From positions 62,001 to 126,000 of the forward strand of contig NZ_CP060139.1 of the NCBI RefSeq assembly GCF_014524565.1: DNA of 64,000 nucleotides. Reading direction: 5' to 3'. How positions within the stretch are numbered: the first letter of the stretch is position 1; each line of letters opens with the position of its first letter. The notes beneath the pieces are model-generated. The model made no database searches. It was not told where the DNA came from and worked only from the letters and a program-made list of their open reading frames with translations. Both the position numbers and the translations under genes were made by a program. The DNA comes from Croceimicrobium hydrocarbonivorans. GTDB taxonomy: Bacteria > Bacteroidota > Bacteroidia > Flavobacteriales > Schleiferiaceae. Positions 46,210 through 55,280 of this stretch are shown in pieces.

Positions 46210-46246
46210 CTCAAATGGTTTGTTCCCAAAGGGAATCTTTGTTCTC

Positions 46247-47635
46247 CTAGAGGTGAATTACTTCATCATAAGCAGCAGCGGCGGCTTCCATTACAGCTTC
46301 ACTCATGGTTGGGTGAGGGTGTACGGATTTCACGATTTCCATTCCGGTAGTTTCCAACTTACGGGCAACTACTGCTGCGGCAATCATCTCAGTAACATTG
46401 GCACCAATCATATGGCAACCTAAGAACTCACCGTATTTAGCATCGAAAATTACTTTCACAAAACCATCGGCATGACCAGCGGCTTTGGCTTTACCGCTTG
46501 CACTGAATGGGAATTTACCCACCTTCACGTCATATCCAGCTTCTTTAGCTGCCTTCTCCGTCATTCCCACTGATGCTACTTCAGGAGAACAATAAGTACA
46601 GCCTGGGATATTACCGTAATCTAAGGCTTGTGGATGGTGACCGGCAATTTTCTCAACACAGATAATACCTTCCGCGGAAGCTACGTGTGCCAAAGCCTGG
46701 CCAGGTACACAATCACCAATGGCATAATACCCCTCTACATTGGTTTTGTAGAAGTCGTCTACCTTGATTTTTCCTTTTTCGGTTTGGATACCTACCTCTT
46801 CGAGGCCGATATTTTCAATATTAGCTTGAACACCAACGGCGGATAATACTACATCACATTCGATGCTGCTTTCGCCTTTCTTGCTGTTCACTTTTACTAC
46901 ACAACCATCACCACTGGTATCAACACCGGTTACTTCGGCATTGGTCATGATTTTAATTCCGGCTTTCTTAAAGCTACGCTCCAATTGCTTGGATACCTCT
47001 TCATCTTCTACCGGAACGATATTAGGCATATACTCTACAATGGTTACCTCAGTACCCATGGCATTGTAGAAATAAGCAAACTCCACTCCAATGGCACCAG
47101 AACCTACCACTACTAATTTCTTAGGTTGCTCGGGTAATACCATCGCTTGACGATATCCGATGATCTTCTTACCATCTTGAGGTAAGTTAGGAAGTTCACG
47201 ACTGCGAGCACCTGTGGCGATAATTACATTTTTAGCGCTATAGGTCTGACTTTTACCATCAGCATCCTTTACTTCGATCTTCTTACCGGGAAGAACTTTT
47301 CCTTCACCTTTAATAACCTCGATTTTGTTCTTTTTCATCAGGAATTGCACACCATTGCTCATTCCTTCTGCTACGCTACGGCTACGTTTCACCACAGCGC
47401 CAAAATCTTTATCGGCATTATCCACCTTCAGACCATAGTCTTCTGCATGGTTGATGTATTCAAATACGTTGGCACTTTTTAGCAAAGCTTTAGTTGGAAT
47501 ACAACCCCAGTTGAGGCAGATTCCGCCCAGACTTTCACGCTCAACGATGGCTGTTTTTAAGCCTAATTGCGAAGCGCGAATAGCGGTAACGTATCCTCCG
47601 GGGCCGCTACCTAATACGATCAAATCAAATTCCAT
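46247..47635 (-). CDS. lpdA: Dihydrolipoyl dehydrogenase (E3)
   Basis: 462 residues. The FAD-binding start is 'VLGSGPGGYVTAIRASQLGL', the redox disulfide 'GGICLNWGCIPTKALLKSAN', the NAD site 'VVGSGAIGVEFAYFYNAMGT', and the C-terminal catalytic His-Glu box 'KSVHPHPTMSEAVMEAAAAA'. It reoxidises lipoamide in 2-oxo acid dehydrogenases and could serve the E1 fusion at 2-4.5 kb (inference). A TAnnTTTG box (TAAATTTG on the minus strand, 47673-47680) lies 37 bp before the start. Confidence 0.97.
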   Translation of the reverse strand: MEFDLIVLGSGPGGYVTAIRASQLGLKTAIVERESLGGICLNWGCIPTKALLKSANVFEYINHAEDYGLKVDNADKDFGAVVKRSRSVAEGMSNGVQFLMKKNKIEVIKGEGKVLPGKKIEVKDADGKSQTYSAKNVIIATGARSRELPNLPQDGKKIIGYRQAMVLPEQPKKLVVVGSGAIGVEFAYFYNAMGTEVTIVEYMPNIVPVEDEEVSKQLERSFKKAGIKIMTNAEVTGVDTSGDGCVVKVNSKKGESSIECDVVLSAVGVQANIENIGLEEVGIQTEKGKIKVDDFYKTNVEGYYAIGDCVPGQALAHVASAEGIICVEKIAGHHPQALDYGNIPGCTYCSPEVASVGMTEKAAKEAGYDVKVGKFPFSASGKAKAAGHADGFVKVIFDAKYGEFLGCHMIGANVTEMIAAAVVARKLETTGMEIVKSVHPHPTMSEAVMEAAAAAYDEVIHL

Positions 47636-47672
47636 TGAAATATGCTTTAATGATTGTAGAATTTGGAAGCCA

Positions 47673-47680
47673 CAAATTTA
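47673..47680 (-). promoter_or_regulatory. -7 box of the lpdA promoter
   Basis: On the minus strand TAAATTTG fits TAnnTTTG, 37 bp upstream of the lpdA ATG. A clear TTTG -33 box was not seen. Confidence 0.45.
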
Positions 47681-47717
47681 GCAGAAAAGAAGCAAGGCTG
47701 CCTCCCCTGCTGGGCTT

Positions 47718-48104
47718 TTATCCCTTACGAATGGCGATTGCTGATATCTCGATATTTACGTGCTTAGGTAATACTGCTACCTGCACTGTTTCGCGAGCTG
47801 GAGCCATTGCTTCATCGAAGTATTCGGCATAAACCGCATTGATGGCTTGAAACTGATTCATATCGCAAATAAAGATGCTGCATTTAAGAACATCGCTCAT
47901 TTCGCATCCGGCCGCAGCCAAAACCGCTTTCAAATTTTCCAAAACCTGGCGTGTTTCAGCTTCAATAGTATCGGTAATCAAGTCTCCGCTTTGGGGATGA
48001 ATGGCAATTTGTCCGGAAGTAAAAACCTGATTTCCAAACACAGTAGCCTGCGAATAAGGACCAATCGGGGCTGGAGCCTGATCCGTATATACGATTTCTT
48101 TCAT
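47718..48104 (-). CDS. RidA-family enamine/imine deaminase
   Basis: 128 residues. RidA hydrolyses reactive 2-aminoacrylate and related enamines made by PLP enzymes. Signatures: 'APIGPYSQATVFGNQVFTSG', 'EAETRQVLENLKAVLAAAG', the active Arg in 'APARETVQVAVLPKHVNIEI' and 'SAIAIRKG'. It is divergent from the amidotransferase gene at 48130 with only 25 bp between starts, so promoters must overlap. Confidence 0.92.
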   Translation of the reverse strand: MKEIVYTDQAPAPIGPYSQATVFGNQVFTSGQIAIHPQSGDLITDTIEAETRQVLENLKAVLAAAGCEMSDVLKCSIFICDMNQFQAINAVYAEYFDEAMAPARETVQVAVLPKHVNIEISAIAIRKG

Positions 48105-48129
48105 TTTTTCATCAATTTGCGCTCAAGTT

Positions 48130-48714
48130 ATGAAGCTTTTACTGATCGATAATTACGACTCCTTCACCTATAATCTGGAACATTATTTCAGCGCATTGGG
48201 CGCCGATGTAATGGTGAAACGCAATCGCGATTTTAAACTGGAGGAAGTTGAAGAATTTGACGCTGTGGTTCTATCACCAGGGCCAGGCTTGCCGCAAGAT
48301 GCCGGACTCTGCATGGAGCTTATCGATCAATATCATAGATCTAAGCCCATCTTAGGAATTTGTCTGGGAGCACAGGCTATCGCCGAGTACTTTGGTGCCG
48401 AGCTCTACAATCAGCAAGAGGTGGCTCATGGTATAAGTCGGATAGTACATCGGGAGGAGAACACTTGGCTTTTAAAGGGTTTGGATGAGAGCTTTAATGT
48501 TGGCCTGTATCATAGTTGGGCCATTCGACCTCAGGGAGAATTTGCAGATCGCTTTAAAGTGGTAGCTAAACGCTCCAATTCTATTGTTATGGCATTTGAA
48601 GCCGAAGAAACTGCTTTAGCCGGAATCCAATTTCACCCGGAAAGTATAATGACGGAGGGCGGACGTGAAATGCTGATGAATTGGATGAATACGATTGAAA
48701 GATTAAAAGGATGA
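48130..48714 (+). CDS. Glutamine amidotransferase component II of anthranilate/aminodeoxychorismate synthase
   Basis: 194 residues, class I GATase. The triad is visible: Cys in 'PILGICLGAQAIAEYFGAEL', then His and Glu in 'GIQFHPESIMTEGGREML'. The start 'MKLLLIDNYDSFTYNLEHYF' is typical of PabA/TrpG. It supplies ammonia from glutamine to a chorismate-using component I. No trp genes lie around it, so PabA (folate) is more likely, but dual use is common. The product of aroC at 43.8-44.9 kb is its partner's substrate. Overlaps the next gene by 4 bp. Confidence 0.9.
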   Translation: MKLLLIDNYDSFTYNLEHYFSALGADVMVKRNRDFKLEEVEEFDAVVLSPGPGLPQDAGLCMELIDQYHRSKPILGICLGAQAIAEYFGAELYNQQEVAHGISRIVHREENTWLLKGLDESFNVGLYHSWAIRPQGEFADRFKVVAKRSNSIVMAFEAEETALAGIQFHPESIMTEGGREMLMNWMNTIERLKG

Positions 48715-49040
48715 TATTTATTTTCGGATACGATCAAAAGGAGAATTTATTGGGCCCTACTGAAGAGAGGAAGTGTCCCCATTGTAATAATAGCTCCTAC
48801 TTTCAATTATTGGAATTAAAGAACTTCATCAGCTTATTCTTTATTCCTGTAATTCCGGTTAAGCGCAAGCTTATAGAACACTGCCCTATTTGCCATTGGG
48901 CCCAAGAAATACCGGAAAGCTCTCAAAACTACTATCGCGATTTGGCGGCCTTAAATCAAGCCGCTATTAATGGCCTGGCAGATGAGGAATATCTTCGTCG
49001 CAAAGAAGCATTAAAAAAGCCCTCCGGAGAGGGCTTTTAA
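48711..49040 (+). CDS. Small zinc-ribbon protein coupled to the amidotransferase gene
   Basis: 109 residues. It begins 'MIFIFGYDQKENLLGPTEER', followed by the first knuckle 'KCPHCNNSSYF', a hydrophobic segment 'NFISLFFIPVIPVKRKLI' and the second knuckle 'HCPICHWAQEIP', then a charged helix. CPxC...CPxC with an 'FFIPVIPV' stretch between is the layout of the zinc-ribbon_15 type. Function unknown. The ATG lies in the stop of the upstream gene (ATGA), and its own stop is inside a terminator hairpin. Confidence 0.75.
   Translation: MIFIFGYDQKENLLGPTEERKCPHCNNSSYFQLLELKNFISLFFIPVIPVKRKLIEHCPICHWAQEIPESSQNYYRDLAALNQAAINGLADEEYLRRKEALKKPSGEGF
49015..49038. terminator. Bidirectional terminator between the zinc-ribbon gene and gyrB
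   Basis: AAAAGCCCTC, loop CGGA, GAGGGCTTTT: a perfect 10-bp stem with A-run on the left and T-run on the right, so it works for both converging genes. It overlaps the last codons of the zinc-ribbon gene. Confidence 0.85.
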
Positions 49041-49044
49041 AAAT

Positions 49045-50988
49045 TTATACGTCGATTTTGGCGTATTTCGCATTCTTTTCGATGAACTCCCGACGAGGGG
49101 GTACATCGTCTCCCATTAACATGGAGAATACGCGATCGGCCTCAGCAGCACTGTCAATCGTAACTCTACGCATTGTGCGTTTCTCAGGATCCATGGTGGT
49201 TTCCCACAATTGCTCAGCGTTCATCTCACCAAGACCCTTATAACGTTGTACACCTACTGAAGATTTATTTTCACCGCCAATCTGACTGATTAAAACATCA
49301 CGTTGATCATCATTCCAAGCGTATTCTTCTTTCTTGCCTTTCTTCACTAAGTATAAAGGAGGAGCGGCAATGTAGATATTACCCGCTTCAATCAATTCCT
49401 TCATATAACGGAAGAAGAAGGTAAGAATCAAAGTGGCGATGTGGCTACCATCCACATCCGCATCACACATGATAATTACTTTATGATAACGGAGCTTAGA
49501 AGTATTCAGAGCTTTGGAATCCTCTTCGGTTCCCATACTTACCCCAAGCGCGGTAAAGATGTTTTTAATCTCCTCATTTTCGAAAACCTTGTGTTGCATG
49601 GCTTTCTCCACATTGAGGATTTTACCACGCAATGGAAGGATGGCCTGGAAATTACGGTCACGCCCTTGTTTGGCAGTACCACCGGCCGAATCACCCTCCA
49701 CGAGGAAGATCTCACATACTTCGGGATCTGTTTCAGAACAATCGGAAAGCTTACCGGGTAGGCTAGTGCCCCCCATTACCGTTTTCCGCTGCACCATTTC
49801 GCGTGCTTTTTTCGCAGCAACACGCGCCTTGGCCGCCAGAATAACTTTCTGAACGATCATTTTAGCTTCATTGGGATTTTCTTCCAAATAATTGGAAAGC
49901 ATCTCCCCTACTAATTGATCAACCGCTCCCGATACTTCGGAGTTACCCAATTTGGTTTTGGTCTGACCTTCAAACTGAGGCTCCATCACCTTAACCGAAA
50001 TTACGGCGGTAAGACCTTCACGGAAGTCATCTCCGCTCACATCTACCTTCTCCTTGGTCAACATTCCGCTTTCATCCGCATAACGCTTAAGGGTACGAGT
50101 TAAAGCTCTTCGGAAACCAGCCAGGTGGGTTCCCCCTTCATGGGTATTAATGTTGTTTACATAAGAGTGGATATTCTCACTAAAAGAGGTATTGTAATGC
50201 ATCGCAACCTCTACCGGGATATCGTTACGCTCACCTTCCATGCTGATCACCTGAGGCATCAGTTTTTCACGGTTCTCATCGATGAACTCTACAAATTCTC
50301 CCAATCCACCTTCACTGAAGAAACGATCGCTTAAGTACTTATCGTCCTCATCAGTAACCCGCTTATCGGTAAGTGAAATGCTAATTCCTTTATTCAAGAA
50401 AGCCAATTCACGTAAACGAGAAGCTAAAATTTCATATTGGTATTCCATTACCTGGAAGATGGTCGCATCGGGCTTAAAGCTCACGATGGTTCCGCGGTAA
50501 TCCGTGGCACCGTCTTCTTTTAGGGGATAATCAGGTACCCCACGCTTGTATTCCTGGTAGTATTTCTTACCCTGACGGTGAACATCTACTCTTAAATAGT
50601 CTGAAAGAGCATTCACACAGGAAACCCCTACCCCGTGCAAACCACCGGATACTTTATAGGAGTCTTTATCAAACTTACCTCCGGCATGGAGAACGGTCAT
50701 AACTACCTCTACGGCAGAGCGACCTTCCTTTTCGTGGATATCCGTTGGAATACCCCGTCCATTATCCTTTACGGTAATAGAATTGTCTTCGTTAATAGTA
50801 ACCTCAATGGTATCGCAGTAGCCAGCGAGGGCTTCGTCGATGGAGTTATCTACAACCTCATATACTAAATGGTGCAAACCTTTAACCCCCACATCTCCGA
50901 TATACATCGAAGGACGTTTACGAACCGCTTCCAGACCTTCCAGTACCTGAATGCTGCTAGCGCCGTAATCTTTTTGTACTTCACTCAT
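49045..50988 (-). CDS. gyrB: DNA gyrase subunit B
   Basis: 647 residues: GHKL ATPase domain ('VLEGLEAVRKRPSMYIGDVG', 'YEVVDNSIDEALAGYCDTIE', 'LHAGGKFDKDSYKVSGGLHG'), transducer domain with 'YVNNINTHEGGTHLAGFRRA', Toprim with 'EIFLVEGDSAGGTAKQGRDR' and 'IMCDADVDGSHIATLILTFF', and the C-terminal 'QRYKGLGEMNAEQLWETTMD'. GyrB supplies ATP energy for negative supercoiling. The length (~650) and lack of the large E. coli insert are normal for Bacteroidota. The neighbour gyrA is not here. Confidence 0.96.
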   Translation of the reverse strand: MSEVQKDYGASSIQVLEGLEAVRKRPSMYIGDVGVKGLHHLVYEVVDNSIDEALAGYCDTIEVTINEDNSITVKDNGRGIPTDIHEKEGRSAVEVVMTVLHAGGKFDKDSYKVSGGLHGVGVSCVNALSDYLRVDVHRQGKKYYQEYKRGVPDYPLKEDGATDYRGTIVSFKPDATIFQVMEYQYEILASRLRELAFLNKGISISLTDKRVTDEDDKYLSDRFFSEGGLGEFVEFIDENREKLMPQVISMEGERNDIPVEVAMHYNTSFSENIHSYVNNINTHEGGTHLAGFRRALTRTLKRYADESGMLTKEKVDVSGDDFREGLTAVISVKVMEPQFEGQTKTKLGNSEVSGAVDQLVGEMLSNYLEENPNEAKMIVQKVILAAKARVAAKKAREMVQRKTVMGGTSLPGKLSDCSETDPEVCEIFLVEGDSAGGTAKQGRDRNFQAILPLRGKILNVEKAMQHKVFENEEIKNIFTALGVSMGTEEDSKALNTSKLRYHKVIIMCDADVDGSHIATLILTFFFRYMKELIEAGNIYIAAPPLYLVKKGKKEEYAWNDDQRDVLISQIGGENKSSVGVQRYKGLGEMNAEQLWETTMDPEKRTMRRVTIDSAAEADRVFSMLMGDDVPPRREFIEKNAKYAKIDV

Positions 50989-51020
50989 ATTCTTGCAGTT
51001 ACGCTAAATGTGATAATTCT

Positions 51021-51028
51021 CAAAGATA
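51021..51028 (-). promoter_or_regulatory. -7 box of the gyrB promoter
   Basis: On the minus strand TATCTTTG fits the TAnnTTTG consensus, 32 bp before the gyrB ATG. Confidence 0.55.
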
Positions 51029-51186
51029 CCGAATTAGACCTAGCTTGAAAGCCTTTACCAGGGCCTAATTGCAGGCTTTTTCCACATGTTTTTAACATTG
51101 GCTTAATGAGAAGGGTCTTTTCCTTAAAAAGGTGAATTTGATACCCTGAATTACAAAGTGATAGGATTCCTTTTGGGAATAGTCAC

Positions 51187-51219
51187 AAAAAAAAAGCCCC
51201 TCGAAATTCGAAGGGCCTT
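51187..51219 (-). terminator. Intrinsic terminator of fabI
   Basis: On the minus strand AGGCCCTTCGA, loop ATT, TCGAGGGGCTT followed by a T-run: an 11-bp stem with two G-U pairs. It is 20 bp after the fabI stop. Confidence 0.88.
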
Positions 51220-51239
51220 TCTAAAACAAATTCTTTATT

Positions 51240-52055
51240 CTAATCTTCCTCGAAGCGCTCAATTACGGCTTCACTTACTCCGGTGCTGCTAAAGCCACCA
51301 TCGTGGAAGAGGTTTTGCATGGTTACCTTGCGGGTTAAATCGCTAAAGAGAGAAATGGCATAGTCTGCACAATCATCTGCTGTAGCATTACCCAATGGGC
51401 TCATTTTTTCAGCGTAGTTAATGAAACCACCAAATCCTTTAACACCGCTACCGGCAGTAGTTGGAGTTGGTGATTGTGAAATGGTGTTTACACGCACTTT
51501 ATTGCGCACACCCCACTGATATCCGAAGCTACGAGCAATGCTCTCCAAAAAGGCTTTATTATCAGCCATATCATTATAGTCGGGGAATGTACGTTGCGCT
51601 GCAATATAAGTAAGGGCTAAAATGCTACCCCAATCGTTCATGGCTTCACGTTGCCAAGCCACTTGCATTACACGATGGAAGGACACGGCACTTACATCCC
51701 ATCCCTTGGTTAACCAATCGTAATTGAGATCGGTGTACTCCTTGCCTTTACGAACGTTTACGCTCATCCCGATACTGTGCAGGATAAAATTCAATTTACC
51801 TCCCAAAATGGACTCTGCCTTTTCGAACAGGTTATTAAGATCATCCATACTGGTAGCATCAGCAGGAACTACTTCCGAACCGGTTTTGGCTGCCAGATTA
51901 TTAATTTCTCCCATGCGCATCGCAACGGGAGCATTAGTCAAAACAAATTGAGCACCTTGTTCATGTGCCTTCTCGGCAATTTTCCAGGCGATAGAATCTT
52001 CATTCAAAGCTCCGAAGATGATTCCTTTCTTTCCAGCTAATAAGTTATTGGCCAT
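51240..52055 (-). CDS. fabI: Enoyl-[acyl-carrier-protein] reductase (NADH)
   Basis: 271 residues of the short-chain dehydrogenase fold. FabI reduces the trans-2-enoyl-ACP in each fatty-acid elongation cycle. Cofactor site 'GKKGIIFGALNEDSIAWKIA'; the catalytic Y-x6-K is read as 'YNDMADNK' within 'RTFPDYNDMADNKAFLESIA'; also 'ILHSIGMSVNVRKGK', and the late 'KVTMQNLFHDGGFSSTG' region. This is somewhat divergent from E. coli FabI in the substrate loop. Confidence 0.92.
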   Translation of the reverse strand: MANNLLAGKKGIIFGALNEDSIAWKIAEKAHEQGAQFVLTNAPVAMRMGEINNLAAKTGSEVVPADATSMDDLNNLFEKAESILGGKLNFILHSIGMSVNVRKGKEYTDLNYDWLTKGWDVSAVSFHRVMQVAWQREAMNDWGSILALTYIAAQRTFPDYNDMADNKAFLESIARSFGYQWGVRNKVRVNTISQSPTPTTAGSGVKGFGGFINYAEKMSPLGNATADDCADYAISLFSDLTRKVTMQNLFHDGGFSSTGVSEAVIERFEED

Positions 52056-52098
52056 TTTACTGATTTAGATGGGGCTAAAATACGGCTTTTAGCCAGCT

Positions 52099-52920
52099 TC
52101 AATAATGATCGCGAAGGAATTGACGTTCTTGATCAGTTAGAGTCTCTGGACCCGAATGTTTTACCTTATCCAGAATACGATTTAATTCCTCTTCTTGATC
52201 TGCCCGACGAGCCCTATATCGATCATCAATGGTCATAGACTGACCAGGTCCACCAGTATTCCATTGCAATAATTGAGGTCTGAAAAACAAGATGATCAAG
52301 AACACTAAACTGGGAACCGCCAGGTAAATAATCGTCATTGTATTGGTTTGCATAACCTGTGGCTCGAGCAGCAATGTTAAGAGCAATCCGGCTAAAGCGC
52401 CACCTAAATGCGCCTCATGACCAATATTATCGTGTTGCTTACCGATTCCATAAATGGAATAGAGAATAAAGCCCAATCCATAGATCCAAGCAGGAAAAAA
52501 GAAAGGCAGGAAGAACATACTCAACTCCATGCCCGGCTCCATAACAATGGCCGAAAAAATAATTCCGCTTATCGCTCCGGAGGCTCCCACCGCTCTATAT
52601 TCCGGATTATTCTGGTGGTAAAACCAGGCTAATAAGCTTCCGGCTGCCATGCTACTGAAATAAATCAAAACGAAATTGAGCATGCCTAATGAATCTTCCA
52701 AGGAGCCAGCGAAGATGTACAAGCTGAACATATTAAAGAAGAAATGGGTCCAGTCTACATGAATAAAGCCCGATGTAAAGAGGCGATAATATTGACCGGC
52801 TTTTAGATCGGCCACCCTTAAGAGCATGGCCTCAAAACGTTGACGATCTTGAAAAGCTAAATATGTCGTAAGAGCGGTTAAACCTAAAATCAGGAAGCCC
52901 GCTGTTTCCAATGAATGCAT
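52099..52920 (-). CDS. Rhomboid-family intramembrane serine protease
   Basis: 273 residues, six predicted transmembrane helices. The catalytic dyad is visible: Ser in 'AVGASGAISGIIFSAIVMEP' (GASG) and His in 'IGHEAHLGGALAGLLLTLL'. The first loop has 'FIHVDWTHFFFNMFSLYIFA', a rhomboid hallmark. The C-terminal ~60 residues are soluble and charged. Rhomboids cut transmembrane substrates within the bilayer; target unknown. It is three bases downstream of the DUF4199 gene. Confidence 0.92.
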   Translation of the reverse strand: MHSLETAGFLILGLTALTTYLAFQDRQRFEAMLLRVADLKAGQYYRLFTSGFIHVDWTHFFFNMFSLYIFAGSLEDSLGMLNFVLIYFSSMAAGSLLAWFYHQNNPEYRAVGASGAISGIIFSAIVMEPGMELSMFFLPFFFPAWIYGLGFILYSIYGIGKQHDNIGHEAHLGGALAGLLLTLLLEPQVMQTNTMTIIYLAVPSLVFLIILFFRPQLLQWNTGGPGQSMTIDDRYRARRADQEEELNRILDKVKHSGPETLTDQERQFLRDHY

Positions 52921-52923
52921 GGA

Positions 52924-53463
52924 TCAAAGATGGCTTTTTTCAGTCTTACGAGCCAAAACAGAATAGTAAAATGCATTGGCCAAAGCGATGATTAATCCAA
53001 TCGGAAATATCTCTGCGGTAGTTAAACCAAATCGAACCAGGAAACTATCCTCATAAGACTGCATAATTTGTTTTTGATTGGTATAGCGAGATTCAATTTC
53101 CAATTGCCCCAGACTACTGGCATCCAAACGTTCCTTCATCTTCGCCAAGTAGGCACTTACATACTCATGGCCATGGTTGGCGAAATACAATTCCCACATC
53201 AATGCATAAACCACTGAGGCAATCAAGACTATGTAAAACCCACCAATAAAGGCCCTCGAAAAATTGATTTCTCCTAAAAACACTTTTTGCTGCAGTAATC
53301 GCACGGCAAAAAATAGGATGAGGCCAAAAACCAAAATCATGAATAAGTAGCGGAGTATCTCAGAACTTCCCGAATTAAGGTCTGAATTTCCGACGTTTAT
53401 AAAAAAACCGGAGCCAATTATTAAACCCGATAGGAGTCCAAATGGCCAAATTATTTTGCGCAT
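52924..53463 (-). CDS. DUF4199 family membrane protein
   Basis: 179 residues with four hydrophobic helices and a periplasmic or cytoplasmic loop of ~60 residues rich in Glu/Lys/Tyr. The order of helices and 'GEINFSRAFIGGFYIVLIAS' fit DUF4199, a Bacteroidota family of unknown function. It precedes the rhomboid gene by three bases and is probably co-transcribed with it. Confidence 0.78.
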   Translation of the reverse strand: MRKIIWPFGLLSGLIIGSGFFINVGNSDLNSGSSEILRYLFMILVFGLILFFAVRLLQQKVFLGEINFSRAFIGGFYIVLIASVVYALMWELYFANHGHEYVSAYLAKMKERLDASSLGQLEIESRYTNQKQIMQSYEDSFLVRFGLTTAEIFPIGLIIALANAFYYSVLARKTEKSHL

Positions 53464-53578
53464 ATTTTCATAGAGTGAGGGGCTTGCAAAGTAGAAAATC
53501 GCAGGCTGATTAAAAATTCTTAGGACTTCTGTTTAAACCAATTCCTAAAACATCTATCCATTTAGCAAATAAGCCATT

Positions 53579-54736
53579 ATGATCAAGCCCATTTTCACCA
53601 TAGCAATTGCAATTCTTTTTCTATGCAGTTGCCAAAAAGACCGCAGTAGCTCCGGTATATCAAGTTCCGGACCTAATTCATCCTCCCTCCTCCGCCCTGA
53701 ACTTCCCGAAAGCCCATTCAATTATGCTCAACAGAACTTGCCAAATTATCTCTTAGCAGGTCCGGTGGCCAATGCCGACAACACTCCCGCTGATAATGCC
53801 ATTAGCAATGCTGGTGCAACTTTAGGACGTGTATTATTTTATGATAAGCAAATGAGTGCCAATGCCACCATCGCTTGTGCCTCCTGTCATCAAATTGAGA
53901 ATGGTTTTAGTGATCCTGCTACCTTAAGCTTCGGTTTTGAGAATGGTGAAACAGGTCGTCATTCCATGTCCCTGGCCAATAGTCGTTTTTATGCTAATGG
54001 ACATTTCTTTTGGGATGAAAGAGCTAATAGTCTCGAAGAACAGGTATTAATGCCCATTCAAGATGGGGTAGAAATGGGGATGACCCTAGATAGTTTAATT
54101 GCCCGTATTGAAGGTCTCGATTACTATCCAGAGCTTTTTGTGGCGGCTTTTGGTAGCGATGAGATAAACTCTGACCGTATCAGTAAAGCCCTAGCCCAAT
54201 TTATCCGGAGCATGGTGAGCTTTAACAGCAAGTACGATTTGGGCTTGCAAGAGGTGAACAATCGAAACTTAGACTTCCCCAATTTTAGTGCAGAAGAGAA
54301 TTTAGGCAAAAGCCTCTTTTTCAGTCCAGCTATTGGTTGTGCTGCCTGCCATGGTACCGATGCTTTTATTGCTCCTGGACCACGTAATAATGGCCTGGAC
54401 CTTACTAATGCTGACGATCAGGGGATTGGTGGCCAGAATGGCAATCCCAATCAAGTAGGTCAGTTTAAGGTGGGTTCCTTAAAAAATATTGAATTAACCG
54501 CGCCCTATATGCACGATGGTCGCTTTAATACTTTAGAGGAGGTAATTGAACACTATAGCAGTGGTGTGCAAAACAACCCCAACCTTAGTATTCCCTTACG
54601 ATTACCAAATGGTGGCGTGCGTTTATTAAATCTAAGTGAGGCGGAAAAGAGTGCCTTGGTGGCCTTCCTAAAAACCTTAAGTGATCCGGTGATTTCTAAT
54701 GACGAGAAATTTAGTGATCCCTTCAGCAAATCTTAA
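53579..54736 (+). CDS. Di-haem cytochrome-c peroxidase (MauG/CcpA family), lipoprotein
   Basis: 385 residues. Lipoprotein signal with lipobox 'LFLCSC' (Cys ~18). Two haem c sites, 'IACASCHQIENGFSD' and 'IGCAACHGTDAFIAPG', each in its own domain, with 'GQFKVGSLKNIELTAPYMHDG' style MauG/CcpA sequence in the second. Bacterial di-haem peroxidases reduce hydrogen peroxide in the periplasm. Its end overlaps the stop of the convergent SdpI-like gene by 4 bp. Confidence 0.92.
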   Translation: MIKPIFTIAIAILFLCSCQKDRSSSGISSSGPNSSSLLRPELPESPFNYAQQNLPNYLLAGPVANADNTPADNAISNAGATLGRVLFYDKQMSANATIACASCHQIENGFSDPATLSFGFENGETGRHSMSLANSRFYANGHFFWDERANSLEEQVLMPIQDGVEMGMTLDSLIARIEGLDYYPELFVAAFGSDEINSDRISKALAQFIRSMVSFNSKYDLGLQEVNNRNLDFPNFSAEENLGKSLFFSPAIGCAACHGTDAFIAPGPRNNGLDLTNADDQGIGGQNGNPNQVGQFKVGSLKNIELTAPYMHDGRFNTLEEVIEHYSSGVQNNPNLSIPLRLPNGGVRLLNLSEAEKSALVAFLKTLSDPVISNDEKFSDPFSKS

Positions 54737-55086
54737 AAACGTTCTTTAGAGTATTTCTTAAGCTTATACTCGCTGCGATAGAGCTCTAAGCCGAAAGCAG
54801 CAATAAGCACTAATCCGAAAAGCATGATCCCCATACTATCATTTAATGGGGGTAAAACTGACCATAGTGCGGCTAAGAGAATATGATACAATCCAACACG
54901 AAAAAACATTTTAGGTAATAAGGATTGTGCATAATTCCAATTACGCCTATTTCGCATGGATCGATCGGTCCGATATCCATAAAGGCTATTGGGTTTACGA
55001 GCAGGAAAGAGCTTGGTGATTAGTGCCACTAGCCACATAAGCACAGCAAAGCCCAGAAAAATTAGAAATACGATATCAATTCGCAT
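54733..55086 (-). CDS. SdpI-family membrane protein
   Basis: 117 residues with three hydrophobic helices and the SdpI signature 'NSLYGYRTDRSMRNRRNWNY' between the first and second. In Bacillus, SdpI is the immunity protein against the SDP toxin; most bacterial members have unknown roles. No toxin gene is adjacent. It lies between a peroxidase gene and a serine hydrolase. Confidence 0.85.
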   Translation of the reverse strand: MRIDIVFLIFLGFAVLMWLVALITKLFPARKPNSLYGYRTDRSMRNRRNWNYAQSLLPKMFFRVGLYHILLAALWSVLPPLNDSMGIMLFGLVLIAAFGLELYRSEYKLKKYSKERF

Positions 55087-55172
55087 TGGGGGAGTTTGGT
55101 ATTTCCCAAATGTATCAAGACCAATTCAATTCTAAAAATTTAAAATTTAAACTAGAGGTTAATTCTTATTAC

Positions 55173-55218
55173 GAGGACTTCACATTCCATAAAAAAAAGT
55201 GAAGTCCTCTATTTTTTA
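55173..55218. terminator. Stand-alone terminator-like hairpin between divergent genes
   Basis: GAGGACTTCAC, 15-nt A-rich loop, GTGAAGTCCTC (perfect 11-bp stem), then TATTTTTT. It looks like a strong intrinsic terminator on the plus strand, yet no plus-strand gene ends within 430 bp before it; the SdpI-like gene upstream runs the other way. It could end a small RNA, or act as an attenuator in the leader of the hydrolase gene at 55281. Confidence 0.7.
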
Positions 55219-55280
55219 CCCCTTGAAATGTGCGGCCTATACTGTAATTTCGTTATGATCATTAAAAAGTATCATCGCCT

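Noticed and set aside
49441-49852. Long open frames antisense to gyrB
   Set aside because: Composition mirrors the gyrB codons and no start signals or family motifs are present.
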